From Pseudomonadales bacterium (GTDB taxonomy: Bacteria; Pseudomonadota; Gammaproteobacteria; Pseudomonadales; DT-91), in contig JABSRQ010000010.1 in the NCBI GenBank assembly GCA_013215055.1, forward strand, positions 62,001-126,000: 64,000 bases of DNA. Reading direction: 5' to 3'. Position 1 is the first letter of the stretch; every line of letters starts with the position of its first letter. This document shows positions 36,039 to 45,511 of this stretch, one piece after another. A program made the translations under genes and the position numbers. Under the pieces are notes generated by a model that was not told where the DNA came from, ran no database searches, and worked only from the letters and a program-made list of their open reading frames with translations.

Positions 36039-37412
36039 ATGCAAAAAATTTATGTACTGGACACCAATGTTTTATTACATGATCCGGCCGCCATTTTAGC
36101 CTTTCATGAACACCGTATAGTGATTCCAATGACCGTATTGGAAGAGCTAGACAGCATCAAAGACAGGAAGCAAAAAGATGTCAGCCGCGAGGCACGTATC
36201 GCCATCTCCAGCATCGATAATATTTTAAAAGATGCCAGCCCAAAGGCCATGCAACACGGGGTGAAAATAGCCGATAATCAACCAGGGACCCTGAGTATTT
36301 ATGCCGACCAACTTATCGCAGATATGATTATCGGCCCGATGATCAACGCATCGCCGCAGCAAAACAACGATAATCGCATCATCAATGTTGCCATCAGCCT
36401 GCAAAAACAACATGCCGATGCCTATGTTTGCCTGATCACCAAAGATATCAATATGCGTATCAAGGCCAGGGGTTATGGCCTGGAAAATGTTGAAGACTAT
36501 CGCAAGGATAAGGTCTTGGATGACATCAGTTATCTATCCAAGGGTTACCACACGATTGCAGGCTCTATATGGCAACATATCGATGATATTGAAACTATTA
36601 GGGATCATGGCAAGACCTTACATCATATTAAAAAAGAGCATATTCCAGATCATCACAGCGGCATGTTCCTCAATGATGATGAGGGTTTTATCGGTTTTGT
36701 AGAAAAAGTCGAAACCCATCATTTATTGATTCAGGACTTATCCGATGGGCAATTGATGCGCCAACAGTGCTGGGGCATCAAACCGCGGAATATTGAACAG
36801 GGTATGGCGATGTTTCTACTCAATCACCCGGATATTGATTTAACCATTCTCACTGGCCCGGCAGGTTCCGGTAAAACCTTGTTAGCCCTAGCCGCCGCAC
36901 TGGAAAGCATCATAGAGAAGAAGCTCTACGACAAATTGATTATTGCCAGATCTACCCCGCCTATTGCCGAAGATATCGGTTTTTTACCGGGCACCGAGGA
37001 GGAAAAAATGCTGCCCTGGCTGGCCGCATTTGAAGACAATCTTGAAATTTTACACGGCAATGATGAATCGCCTTTAAGCAGTATCGATTATGTAAAAGAC
37101 CGGGCTAATATTCAATTTAAATCACTCAACTTTATGCGTGGACGATCCTTCAATAATAGCTTTGTTATCATCGATGAAGCGCAGAGCCTGACCCAGTTCC
37201 AACTTAAATCCATTATTACCCGCATTGGTCAAAATTCGAAGATTGTGATTTTAGGTAATTTGGCTCAGATTGATAACTTCTACATCAACCCGCTGACATC
37301 CGGTTTAACCTATTGTGTAGAGAAAATGAAAGACTTTGAACACGCCGGCATCATGCATGTGAATGGCATAGAACGTTCACGCTTGGCAGCTTTTGCAGAG
37401 GAGAATTTATAA
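36039..37412 (+). CDS. PIN domain-PhoH family ATPase
   Basis: A 457-residue fusion of an N-terminal PIN nuclease domain (about 1-140; YVLDTNVLLHDP with the acidic site, and VLEELDSIKDRKQKDVSREAR in two blocks) and a C-terminal PhoH helicase-like ATPase (about 240-457; Walker A TGPAGSGKTLLALAAALE, Walker B FVIIDEAQSL). Family members (PhoH2-like) act on RNA in an ATP-dependent way. The gene stands alone, with its own long leader, and is divergent from radA. Confidence 0.93.
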   Translation: MQKIYVLDTNVLLHDPAAILAFHEHRIVIPMTVLEELDSIKDRKQKDVSREARIAISSIDNILKDASPKAMQHGVKIADNQPGTLSIYADQLIADMIIGPMINASPQQNNDNRIINVAISLQKQHADAYVCLITKDINMRIKARGYGLENVEDYRKDKVLDDISYLSKGYHTIAGSIWQHIDDIETIRDHGKTLHHIKKEHIPDHHSGMFLNDDEGFIGFVEKVETHHLLIQDLSDGQLMRQQCWGIKPRNIEQGMAMFLLNHPDIDLTILTGPAGSGKTLLALAAALESIIEKKLYDKLIIARSTPPIAEDIGFLPGTEEEKMLPWLAAFEDNLEILHGNDESPLSSIDYVKDRANIQFKSLNFMRGRSFNNSFVIIDEAQSLTQFQLKSIITRIGQNSKIVILGNLAQIDNFYINPLTSGLTYCVEKMKDFEHAGIMHVNGIERSRLAAFAEENL

Positions 37413-37430
37413 AAAGGGAAACTTATAAGG

Positions 37431-37465
37431 AAAAACAGACGCCACCCTGATTATGGCAGGGCGGC
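37431..37465 (-). terminator. Intrinsic terminator of the lipase gene
   Basis: GCCACCCTG (37441-37449) and CAGGGCGGC (37457-37465) form a stem. In the minus-strand RNA the single mismatch becomes a G-U pair, and five U follow after a short spacer (37435-37431). The asymmetry points to minus-strand termination. Confidence 0.7.
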
Positions 37466-37478
37466 TAAAACACACTGA

Positions 37479-38576
37479 TCAGGCAGTGGCTTTAGATTTT
37501 TTTGCACTTTTTTGCTTGGGAATCAAGCTGCAAGCACGTGACCATTCACCATCAGGCTGTAAAGCTAAAGCAATATTCTCGCGATAACAGGCATCTACAT
37601 TCTGCGCCAAACCTGCAAACATCGGTAAATGCTTAAAATCCTCATCTGCTTTACCTTCGATGGGAATACCCACTAACGCAACATGATCCGCTACCACTTC
37701 ACCCAAAGCCTGCCATTGCGGCTCACCATTGGCCATTTTAACTTTATTGCTGCTGAATAACGCACTGGCCACGGGTACAAAACCGTCATTGGCACCACCA
37801 CCTTCGGTAGGATCCATCTTCATCAATTCCGCCCAAGTTTTATCAAACATAAAACTCACATTTTTTGCATGCCCGGGATTACCGGCGACGGTATAACAGG
37901 GAATGGTTTTGGGTACATGAATTTGCTTATTAAAACTCTCCAACATATAGGTTCTGGACATCGATTCTATGGCTTGTTTTGCCGCTTTTTTATTGGAACC
38001 GGTAATCATCGCAATAAATTCGATCATATCGATCATGAATTTTTCGCCATCTGTGCCTTCCATATCATCGGCCAGAGGTGTGCCTTCATGAGGGCCACCC
38101 AGAGTTGTGATTGTCGCGATTTTATCACCAAAACCTATGCCGTGCAGATCACCAAAATGGCCTGTGGTACAACTATTTTCTGCCGGAGCGGCTAATACAC
38201 GGGCATCGATACAGCCTTGACTATGAGCAATTAAATGCACTTTCTCAGCGCTGGTCTCGGCCAAGATTTCATTCACGTAATCCGCCCACTCCTGAGCTCT
38301 ATCCTGTGGAGGAGAAATCGGTGTTACCGAAGGTGTATAAACGGTATACCCCATCTGCTCCAATAGCATCTTCACGCCATTAAAATATTCAAATAAGGTG
38401 ATGTTAAATATCTTCATCTCGGAGAAACCCATAAACCCGTGCATCATCAATATCGGGTATTCATTATGAGCGGACTTAGCCACACCTGCCGGCTGCAGAC
38501 GTTTACGCAGACTGGTATCGATCAGATTACGGCTGCCGGTATAAATGACTTTACTGAGGGACTTTGCATAACGCAT
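37479..38576 (-). CDS. Lipase/esterase, alpha/beta hydrolase related to Pseudomonas-type lipases
   Basis: A 365-residue hydrolase. After an N-terminal arm the oxyanion strand is YPILMMHGFMGFSE, the nucleophile elbow is LIAHSQGCIDAR (catalytic Ser), followed by TLGGPHEGTPLAD, an Asp candidate in GGANDGFVPV and a His candidate in VVADHVALVG, in the order seen in family I lipases. No clear signal peptide is visible and no lipase foldase gene is nearby, so secretion is uncertain. It is a single gene with its own terminator. Confidence 0.85.
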   Translation of the reverse strand: MRYAKSLSKVIYTGSRNLIDTSLRKRLQPAGVAKSAHNEYPILMMHGFMGFSEMKIFNITLFEYFNGVKMLLEQMGYTVYTPSVTPISPPQDRAQEWADYVNEILAETSAEKVHLIAHSQGCIDARVLAAPAENSCTTGHFGDLHGIGFGDKIATITTLGGPHEGTPLADDMEGTDGEKFMIDMIEFIAMITGSNKKAAKQAIESMSRTYMLESFNKQIHVPKTIPCYTVAGNPGHAKNVSFMFDKTWAELMKMDPTEGGGANDGFVPVASALFSSNKVKMANGEPQWQALGEVVADHVALVGIPIEGKADEDFKHLPMFAGLAQNVDACYRENIALALQPDGEWSRACSLIPKQKSAKKSKATA

Positions 38577-38813
38577 GGAACTTTCCTTGTTTATCGTAGC
38601 CGCAAGGGCTGGATTTTAAATTTATCAGCAAACAAGCCTTGTCTGCCTTTAATCAGAAATAACGATGTTACTGTGGCACATATATAATGTAAATGTTAGA
38701 AACCAGCGCTTATTTCTTGATTTGATTGAGGATAAAAACATGCGCTGCGAATAATCCGGCCTTGGCTAAAATAGACTATATTAAAAGCATCACTTCTTAG
38801 AGGCTGTAATCGG

Positions 38814-39785
38814 GTGAAACACGTATTAGCTTTAAAATATGCTTTTATCAGCCTATTTCTATGCCTAGGTTTGTTTATGCACAGCGTTAGTGTTCTTGCC
38901 TGTGGCAATGCACAACATCACCTTAGCGCCACGGTTATATCCCCCTTTTCTCGTGTTGCGATTATCAATAATCAATTATCCGAAATTGGTGATGTAGTTA
39001 ATGGCGCGGTAGTTGTGTCGATTGAAAAAGAAGCTGTGCTTATTCGCGAAGGTATAAAAAAATGTATTCTCTATATGCAAGCCGATTTATATACCCAAAC
39101 CAGACAAGACATTGCGTTAAAACTCAGTACCGTTAGCAATAATACAATCAAACAAACGCAGAATTACGGCCCGGTAAAATCCGGGGAAAGCCTTTCTCTT
39201 ATCGCTAAAGAGATGCGCCCAAAAGGCGTTAGCATTAGCCAGATGACGTCCGCTATTTTCCGCCAAAATCCTAACGCTTTTAACGGCAATATTAACCTTT
39301 TACACCAAGGTGTGGTATTAAAAATACCCAGTCATGCGCAGCTAGTAAAACTGACACAGCAAGCTGCAAGCCAAAGCATTGCTCAACAACATCAACAATC
39401 GAAGAAAAAACAAAATGATAAAGTAACAAGCCATAAAGTACGTTATGCACAGACGCTGTCTGGCATTGCTCAACAGTTTAAAACTACAGGTTTTACATTA
39501 GATCAACGAATGATGGCTTTATACATGGCGAATTCCCATGCGTTTAAAGGCAATATCAATCGTTTAAAAACCGGGGTCATTCTGCGAATGCCCAAGCAAC
39601 ATGAATTAATGCAATTATCAGTATCTTCCGCGAAGACCTCAGTTATAGAACACCAGATGCAGTGGAAAACACCGCGGAATAAGAATATAAATTTGACCTC
39701 GACAACTCCTGCTGAGCTAATTGAATCTTCACGCTCTACTAGGAACGGCCAGCTATCAACGAGCCGCCCCATAAAAACAATATAA
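38814..39785 (+). CDS. Exported FimV-like protein with two LysM-type repeats
   Basis: A 323-residue exported protein starting at GTG. A signal peptide covers about residues 1-30 (ending VLAC, which could be a lipobox). Residues 45-88 (RVAIINNQLSEIGDVVNGAV) resemble the small beta domain of MshK/GspB-type pilus and secretion proteins. Two FimV-type LysM segments follow, near 118-172 (YGPVKSGESLSLIA and NPNAFNGNINLLHQG) and 208-260 (HAFKGNINRLKTG). The C-terminal 50 residues look disordered. A periplasmic, peptidoglycan-binding pilus- or secretion-related role is inferred; no symbol is justified. Confidence 0.75.
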   Translation: MKHVLALKYAFISLFLCLGLFMHSVSVLACGNAQHHLSATVISPFSRVAIINNQLSEIGDVVNGAVVVSIEKEAVLIREGIKKCILYMQADLYTQTRQDIALKLSTVSNNTIKQTQNYGPVKSGESLSLIAKEMRPKGVSISQMTSAIFRQNPNAFNGNINLLHQGVVLKIPSHAQLVKLTQQAASQSIAQQHQQSKKKQNDKVTSHKVRYAQTLSGIAQQFKTTGFTLDQRMMALYMANSHAFKGNINRLKTGVILRMPKQHELMQLSVSSAKTSVIEHQMQWKTPRNKNINLTSTTPAELIESSRSTRNGQLSTSRPIKTI

Positions 39786-39796
39786 TCGCGGCTGTC

Positions 39797-39833
39797 AAAA
39801 AATCACTCAACCCAGCCAGGAGTTTGAGCGATT
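39797..39833 (-). terminator. Probable terminator of the hybrid kinase gene
   Basis: An imperfect 12-bp stem (39801-39812 with 39822-39833, one G-U and one mismatch in the minus-strand RNA) is followed by six U on the minus strand (39802-39797). It also lies just after the convergent FimV-like gene. Confidence 0.55.
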
Positions 39834-39860
39834 AAAGGTGTGGATACTACAAGCATAACG

Positions 39861-41420
39861 TTAATGCGCTACCGTCAACCAATGAGCCAACTTATTAATC
39901 AGTAAATCTGAATTAATCGGTTTGCTTAACACATCATTCATGCCCGCATCATCAAATAATTCACTCACCTCATTCTGAGCGTTAGCGGTTAAACCGATAA
40001 TGGGCACTTTGGCTTTTTCATCTTTTAACTGGCGAATTTTGCTGGTGGCTTCTATTCCGTCCATCTCTGGCATATGCCAATCCATCACCACGATATCGAC
40101 GTTATGATTTTCACAATAGGCTAGCGCCTCTTTGCCATTCACCACGGTTGCTACATCCAAACCATGGCTTTTTAATAAACGCTCGGCCACCATCAGGTTA
40201 ACGGGATTATCTTCAACCAATAGTACCTTGGCCCCCATCAAAACATCTAAATCTGTCTCTTGATGGGATAAATATTCCAACTCATTTTCTATTGTCAGCG
40301 GCAAACGTAATACAAACTCACTGCTCTGGCCCTGTATGCTGCTAACGGTTAAATCACCAGCCATTAATATCGCCAACTGCTGACATATACTTAAGCCTAA
40401 ACCTAAGCCTCCTTGTTTACGGGTTGAGCTTTCATCTAATTGTTTAAACGGTTTAAATACCTGGTCTAAATCATCTACGGCGATGCCACAGCCTGTATCT
40501 CTGACCTTGATATCCACTACCTGATAATCCGCACCTTCGGATGAAATATCGATATTAACGGTAATTTCTCCATCTTTAGTAAACTTGATGGCATTACCAA
40601 TTAATATCGCAATCATTTGCCTAACTCTATGTGCATCACCATAGAAATAACGTTTCTCTATAGCTTCAACATGGAACTGCAAGCTGTCTCGATTACGGCT
40701 TAATAAGGATTGTTTTTCCAGTTTGATATCTTGCAATATTTCATACAGGGAAAAACGCTGATGCTGCAAAGGCATGGCTGCTGTTTTCAGCTTGGCATAA
40801 TCCAATATATCGTTAGTAAGTTGAGCGAGGCCATCGGCTGAGGCCCGAAGAATTTCCGCAAAGTGACGTCTTTCTGATTCATCTTGCGCATTTAAAACCA
40901 CATCTACCGCACCTAATAAGCCGTTTACCGGCGTACGCATTTCATGGCTGATATTGGCCAGGAATGAGGCTTTGATTTTTTTGGCATTATCCGCGTCTTT
41001 GCGCAGCTGCGCTAAACTGCGCTGCATGGCCTTTATCTCGGTAATATCCCGGCACTGGCCCATTAAATAAGAGATTCTTCCCGTCTGCCCCAAAACCGGG
41101 GTTAAAGTGGTTTCCCATTCGCTGTACGTCTCTGCAGGGCTATCATACATCTGCTCATAACACAGCGTTTTCTGGTTTGTTGCACACTGCACAAAGGGCG
41201 TGCTGATGAGTTCATAAACGGCTGAGGAATAAAATGTTTTAAGCGGCTGGCCAATCAAGTCTTGAGCATTCACGCGCAATAACTTTTCACAGACATCATT
41301 CATGGCCTGATAACAAAAATCATCACCTCCGACCGACACCACAAACATCGCATCTTTTGAATGTGCCCAAAGGCTTTTAAAACATTGATGCCCAAAGGCT
41401 TCAGGGAAATCTAGCTCCAT
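39861..41420 (-). CDS. PAS-containing hybrid sensor histidine kinase
   Basis: A 519-residue soluble hybrid kinase: PAS (about 10-130), HisKA with phospho-histidine in FLANISHEMRTPVNGLLG, HATPase with MIAILIGNAIKFTKDGEI and DTGCGIAVDD and the G2 box GLGLGLSICQQL, then a receiver with VLLVEDNPVNLMVAERLL and the acceptor Asp in VVMDWHMPEMDGIEA. No membrane segment is seen, so it senses a cytoplasmic cue. There is no response regulator gene next to it, so its output is unknown. Confidence 0.93.
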   Translation of the reverse strand: MELDFPEAFGHQCFKSLWAHSKDAMFVVSVGGDDFCYQAMNDVCEKLLRVNAQDLIGQPLKTFYSSAVYELISTPFVQCATNQKTLCYEQMYDSPAETYSEWETTLTPVLGQTGRISYLMGQCRDITEIKAMQRSLAQLRKDADNAKKIKASFLANISHEMRTPVNGLLGAVDVVLNAQDESERRHFAEILRASADGLAQLTNDILDYAKLKTAAMPLQHQRFSLYEILQDIKLEKQSLLSRNRDSLQFHVEAIEKRYFYGDAHRVRQMIAILIGNAIKFTKDGEITVNIDISSEGADYQVVDIKVRDTGCGIAVDDLDQVFKPFKQLDESSTRKQGGLGLGLSICQQLAILMAGDLTVSSIQGQSSEFVLRLPLTIENELEYLSHQETDLDVLMGAKVLLVEDNPVNLMVAERLLKSHGLDVATVVNGKEALAYCENHNVDIVVMDWHMPEMDGIEATSKIRQLKDEKAKVPIIGLTANAQNEVSELFDDAGMNDVLSKPINSDLLINKLAHWLTVAH

Positions 41421-41581
41421 CTACACCATCTCCATTGTATTCTAAAACTCACATTAACGAGTGTTCAGTATAGTCAGGATTCAGAAACGTATAGGAGTAA
41501 ATTGATCTAACAAAGGCAAAATTTAGGCGTTAGTGCTTTAACGCCTAACAGAGTGTATATGTTGAAAATAGAAGATGGTAT

Positions 41582-42310
41582 TTAACCCTGCTTTTCAAAT
41601 AATAAATCCCAAACCCCGTGGCCCAGACGCTGCCCTCTACGCTCAAATTTAGTAATGGGGCGAAATTCAGGCCTGGGGGAAAATGCCTGCTCACCACAGC
41701 TATTGCTATAACCAACGGCTGCCGACATCACTTCCATCATCTGTTCGGCATAATGCTCCCAATCGGTTGCCAGATGTAATACACCACCCACTTTTAATTT
41801 TGTGCGTAATTTTTGTACAAACTCGGTTTGGATGATCCGGCGTTTATTATGCTTTTTTTTATGCCATGGATCGGGGAAAAATATTTGCACTTTATCTAAA
41901 CTGTTATCGGCAATACATTGATCTAACACTTCTACCGCATCATCACAGTAAACGCGTAGATTCGTTAACGACTTATCCACGACATTGCTTAATAAACGCC
42001 CTACCCCCGGAGTATGTACTTCGATGCCAATAAAATCTTGTTCGGCAGCGGCTTCGGCCATGTCGATCAAAGAATCTCCCATGCCAAAACCAATCTCCAA
42101 CACCAACGGGGCTTCACGCTTAAATACCTCTGCATGAACAATCATGCCATCGGCCAGATCCAGGCCAAAATTAGGCCAGGCTCCTTCGTAAGCGCGCTTT
42201 TGCCCATCGGTCATGCGCCCTGTACGCAGCACAAAGCTGCGAATCTGGCGATTTTTATGCCGCTCGGGTAAATTTTCTGTATCTAATGGCGGTTTTATAT
42301 CTTCAGTCAT
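41582..42310 (-). CDS. trmB: tRNA (guanine-N7-)-methyltransferase
   Basis: A 242-residue SAM-dependent enzyme forming m7G46 in tRNA. Family segments are [15 protein letters not shown] (SAM site), [34 protein letters not shown] (the PDPWHKKRH catalytic block) and [13 protein letters not shown]. The N-terminal [21 protein letters not shown] is also typical. It starts two bases after the DUF423 gene, so both are on one transcript. Confidence 0.97.
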   Translation of the reverse strand: MTEDIKPPLDTENLPERHKNRQIRSFVLRTGRMTDGQKRAYEGAWPNFGLDLADGMIVHAEVFKREAPLVLEIGFGMGDSLIDMAEAAAEQDFIGIEVHTPGVGRLLSNVVDKSLTNLRVYCDDAVEVLDQCIADNSLDKVQIFFPDPWHKKKHNKRRIIQTEFVQKLRTKLKVGGVLHLATDWEHYAEQMMEVMSAAVGYSNSCGEQAFSPRPEFRPITKFERRGQRLGHGVWDLLFEKQG

Positions 42311-42312
42311 GT

Positions 42313-42690
42313 TCAGCTCGCCTTAAACGCAGCAAAAAATAAGGTGGCCCAGGCAATCAGGAATGCAACACCACCTATAGGCGTAATTGCTCCCAAGATC
42401 TTTATACCAGTAAAAGACAACATATAAAGGCTGCCCGAGAATAAAATAAGCCCGGCAACTAATGACCAGGCCGAGGTAAGCAACAAGCTGCTTTTACCCC
42501 AGTGCAACATCAATAAGGCCACTGCCAGCAACACTAAGGTGTGCAGAAAGTGATATAAAACCGCCGTCTGAAACACGGCCATCATCTCAGCGGTGAGTTT
42601 ATTTTTTAAACCATGGGCACCAAAAGCACCTAGACCTACGGCTAAAAACCCACTAAAGGCGGCTATTTGTATAAATAAACTGGCTTGCAT
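42313..42690 (-). CDS. DUF423 (YgdD-like) inner-membrane protein
   Basis: A 125-residue protein with four predicted membrane helices. The motif [19 protein letters not shown] near residue 16, followed by [14 protein letters not shown] and the C-terminal [20 protein letters not shown], is characteristic of DUF423, a family without established function. It is directly upstream of trmB. The rpoH terminator sits only about 20 bases before its start, so its promoter must overlap that element or it depends on readthrough. Confidence 0.9.
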   Translation of the reverse strand: MQASLFIQIAAFSGFLAVGLGAFGAHGLKNKLTAEMMAVFQTAVLYHFLHTLVLLAVALLMLHWGKSSLLLTSAWSLVAGLILFSGSLYMLSFTGIKILGAITPIGGVAFLIAWATLFFAAFKAS

Positions 42691-42712
42691 GGCTTATCCA
42701 AATTTTTCTCAT

Positions 42713-42744
42713 AAAAAAACCGCTGATGTTATTCCATCAACGGT
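42713..42744 (-). terminator. Intrinsic terminator of rpoH
   Basis: ACCGCTGATG (42719-42728) and CATCAACGGT (42735-42744) pair with one mismatch that becomes G-U in the minus-strand RNA. Seven U follow (42719-42713). It lies 43 bases after the rpoH stop. Confidence 0.85.
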
Positions 42745-42786
42745 TTTGTCTGTTACCCGGAATCTTAGGGCGCGATTCTACACTAT

Positions 42787-43644
42787 TTACATCACTAACG
42801 TCGCTTTAACCTTGTTCATCGCATTTTTTTCCAGCTGACGAATACGCTCGGCGGAAACACCATATTCGGCTGCCAGCTCATGCAAGGTGGCTTTGTTTTC
42901 ACTTAACCAACGGCGCGAGATGATATCGCGGCTACGTGCATCGAGATCTTCCAGCGCGGCATGCAAATTTTTATTACTGCGCTGCGAATAATTATCATGT
43001 TCCAGCAATAAAGACGGATCTTCGCTGTGATCTTCCAGATAGAGCGCAGGAGCAACAAAGCTACTGCCTTCTTCACTGCCATCGTCACTGCCATCAAAAC
43101 CCATATCAACGGAGGTCATACGGCCTTCCATCGTACGCACATCAGAAACATTCACACCTAAATCATCGGCAATGGCATGGGCTTCATCGTTGCTTAACCA
43201 GGCCAGACGTTTCTTCGCGCTACGTAAATTAAAAAACAATTTACGCTGAGCTTTGGTGGTGGCGACTTTAACGATACGCCAATTACGCAGAATATATTCA
43301 TGCATCTCGGCTTTAATCCAATGCACCGCAAAAGAGACTAAACGCACACCTTTTTCAGGGTTAAAACGCTTCACCGCCTTCATCAAACCGACGTTACCTT
43401 CTTGAATCAAGTCGGCCATTGGCAGGCCATAACCATTATAGGTCTTGGCTAAATGCACAACAAAACGTAGATGTGATAAAACCAATTGCCTAGCCGCATC
43501 CAAGTCTTCTTTATAATAGAAGGCTTCGGCCAGATTTTTTTCTTCCTCTGGCGTCAATATGGCGATGCCGCCAATATTGTTCATATAACCATTGAGATCA
43601 CCGCCAGGGGTTAAAACCGGGGTAAGCTGCAATTGTGTATTCAT
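42787..43644 (-). CDS. rpoH: RpoH, heat-shock sigma factor sigma-32
   Basis: A 285-residue sigma-70 family factor for heat-shock genes. Region 2 is clear ([31 protein letters not shown] in two blocks, then [20 protein letters not shown]), the RpoH box reads [17 protein letters not shown], and region 4 ends with the helix-turn-helix [24 protein letters not shown] stands before the ATG. It follows ftsX by 158 bases, with a structured region and probable own promoters, and ends at a strong terminator. Confidence 0.97.
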   Translation of the reverse strand: MNTQLQLTPVLTPGGDLNGYMNNIGGIAILTPEEEKNLAEAFYYKEDLDAARQLVLSHLRFVVHLAKTYNGYGLPMADLIQEGNVGLMKAVKRFNPEKGVRLVSFAVHWIKAEMHEYILRNWRIVKVATTKAQRKLFFNLRSAKKRLAWLSNDEAHAIADDLGVNVSDVRTMEGRMTSVDMGFDGSDDGSEEGSSFVAPALYLEDHSEDPSLLLEHDNYSQRSNKNLHAALEDLDARSRDIISRRWLSENKATLHELAAEYGVSAERIRQLEKNAMNKVKATLVM

Positions 43645-43669
43645 GTTTATCTCCGAAATCGAGTTGGCT

Positions 43670-43713
43670 GCGCTGACTATCTAAACTACTGGAATAAAGA
43701 GTAGTCTCAGCGC
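43670..43713 (-). promoter_or_regulatory. Extended hairpin upstream of rpoH
   Basis: Outer arms GCGCTGA (43670-43676) and TCAGCGC (43707-43713) and inner arms ACTACT (43685-43690) and AGTAGT (43700-43705) are both perfect, giving a long interrupted stem-loop that ends 26 bases before the rpoH ATG. It leaves the GGAG ribosome site free. A leader structure or an operator is possible. A TTGAAA hexamer lies just upstream of it on the minus strand. Confidence 0.4.
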
Positions 43714-43802
43714 TGCACATTTCAAGCTTATGTTGAAAAGCTCATCTGCAGTGTATCACCACAATCATTAGAGCGGCAAGAGGCCAAAAGTTCATATTTT
43801 TT

Positions 43803-44798
43803 TTAACGCGGCTCCATCGCATCCAGATGTTTGGAAACGGAGAACCAGGCACCAAAAAATCCCAGAATGCCTGCCATCATCCATAATGAAACCATATCGC
43901 TGAACGACAGACCCAGTAACATATAATCACTTTGATACAAACCTGCCAACGTTGCCACCGGTTTATTCAGAATCGCCAAACCCACCGCAATAATAATACT
44001 GGCAATAAAGCCACCACCCAGGCCATACCATAAACCGGTATACAAAAACGGCCGGCGCACATAGGCATCGGTAGCCCCAACTAACTTGGTAACGATAATT
44101 TCATCTCGGCGGTTTTCAATTTCCAAGCGAATCGTATTACCAATAACCAGCAACACGCCCATAGATAATAAAATAACCAGCCCCAAAGCCAGGCGCTGCC
44201 CCACTTCCAGCATCGCCGTTAAACGCTGCACCCATTGTAAATCCAGCTTGGCGAGTTCAACAGGCGGTAAGGCCTGTAATTTTTTCAATAATTTTTCGGC
44301 CCCGGCAACATCGCTGAACTGCGGTGTTGGTCCTATTTCAATCACCGTAGGTAGCGGATTGTGATCCAGATGCTGCAAGACATCGGCAAAGCCTGAAATC
44401 GCCTGAAATTCTTCCAGCGCCTGTTCCTTGCTGATGATATGCAGAGATTCAATCTCCGGCCAGCTGCGTAACTGCTGCTGTAAACGCTGCTCAGACTGCG
44501 CCGATACCCGCTGATGCAAAAACAGCGAGATTTGCGCATCACCATCCCAGCGATGGCTCAGCTCTTGCACATTACCCAGCGCAACATAAAGCCCAACCGG
44601 TAAAGCCAGCGCGATGCCAATCACCAGCCATGTCACGATGCTATTGATAGGCTGCGCCATTAAACGCTTAAAGCTGTCTTTCGATACGCGTCGGTGGTCT
44701 TTAATCCAGCCGTCTAAACGTGTCTTAATATTAACCTTACTGGCACTGGCACCGGTATCAATTTTAACCGGTTTTTTAGCAGGTGCTTGTCTGGCCAT
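43803..44798 (-). CDS. ftsX: FtsX, cell-division ABC-transporter-like membrane subunit
   Basis: A 331-residue membrane protein with a cytoplasmic N-terminal arm, one membrane helix near residues 55-75, a periplasmic domain, and three more helices in the C-terminal half (VGQRLALGLVILLSMGVLLV, an FtsX domain). It activates septal peptidoglycan hydrolases through EnvC-like partners. The cytoplasmic motif IRLEIENRRDEIIVTKLVGAT is typical. Its ATG overlaps the ftsE stop by one base (TAATG). Confidence 0.96.
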   Translation of the reverse strand: MARQAPAKKPVKIDTGASASKVNIKTRLDGWIKDHRRVSKDSFKRLMAQPINSIVTWLVIGIALALPVGLYVALGNVQELSHRWDGDAQISLFLHQRVSAQSEQRLQQQLRSWPEIESLHIISKEQALEEFQAISGFADVLQHLDHNPLPTVIEIGPTPQFSDVAGAEKLLKKLQALPPVELAKLDLQWVQRLTAMLEVGQRLALGLVILLSMGVLLVIGNTIRLEIENRRDEIIVTKLVGATDAYVRRPFLYTGLWYGLGGGFIASIIIAVGLAILNKPVATLAGLYQSDYMLLGLSFSDMVSLWMMAGILGFFGAWFSVSKHLDAMEPR

Positions 44799-45460
44799 TA
44801 GTCAAAACCTCCCACCACAGCACCATCACTAAGCGTCAACATACGATGTTTCATGCCGGTAATAAGGGAGAGATCATGGGAGGCCAATAAGACCGTAACC
44901 CCAACACGATTAAACTGCTCAAAGAGATACATGATTTCGGAGGATAATTCGGGGTCTAAATTACCGGTGGGCTCATCGGCCAATAAAATTTTGGGTTTAT
45001 GCACCACCGCTCTGGCAATACCCACACGCTGCTGCTGACCACCGGACAACGTAATCGGGTTATGTTTTTCTTTTTCCAATAAACCGACTTTATCCAGCGC
45101 TGCGCGTACACGGCGGCCTATTTCACGTGGTGTATAACCGGCAATCTGTAGAGGCAGGGCGACATTTTCAAACACCGATCTATCAAATAACAGTTGATGA
45201 TTTTGAAAAACCACACCAATTTGGCGTCGATGAAACGGAATATGTTTACGTGACTGCGCACCTAAATCAAAGCCATCAACCAGTACCTGACCGTCAGAGG
45301 GTTGTTCCATCATCATGATCAGTTTCAATAATGTGGATTTCCCGGCACCGGAATGCCCGGTGAGAAATACCATTTCATTGGCCTTTATATGAAATGAAAC
45401 CCGTTTAAGGGCTTCATGGCCGGTATCATAACGTTTGGTCACATTATCAAACTGAATCAT
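44798..45460 (-). CDS. ftsE: FtsE, cell-division ATPase
   Basis: A 220-residue ABC ATPase that pairs with FtsX at the septum. Walker A is FLTGHSGAGKSTLLKL, the Q-loop is VFQNHQLL, the signature is LSGGQQQRVGIARAVV, Walker B is ILLADEPTGNLD and the switch His is in VLLASHDLSLI. Length and motifs fit the family. It lies 51 bases after ftsY and is coupled to ftsX. Confidence 0.97.
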   Translation of the reverse strand: MIQFDNVTKRYDTGHEALKRVSFHIKANEMVFLTGHSGAGKSTLLKLIMMMEQPSDGQVLVDGFDLGAQSRKHIPFHRRQIGVVFQNHQLLFDRSVFENVALPLQIAGYTPREIGRRVRAALDKVGLLEKEKHNPITLSGGQQQRVGIARAVVHKPKILLADEPTGNLDPELSSEIMYLFEQFNRVGVTVLLASHDLSLITGMKHRMLTLSDGAVVGGFD

Positions 45461-45511
45461 GGGCTTGGGGCTGCATCCCTATTTTTATTGATTATTTTTT
45501 TAAACCTAAAA

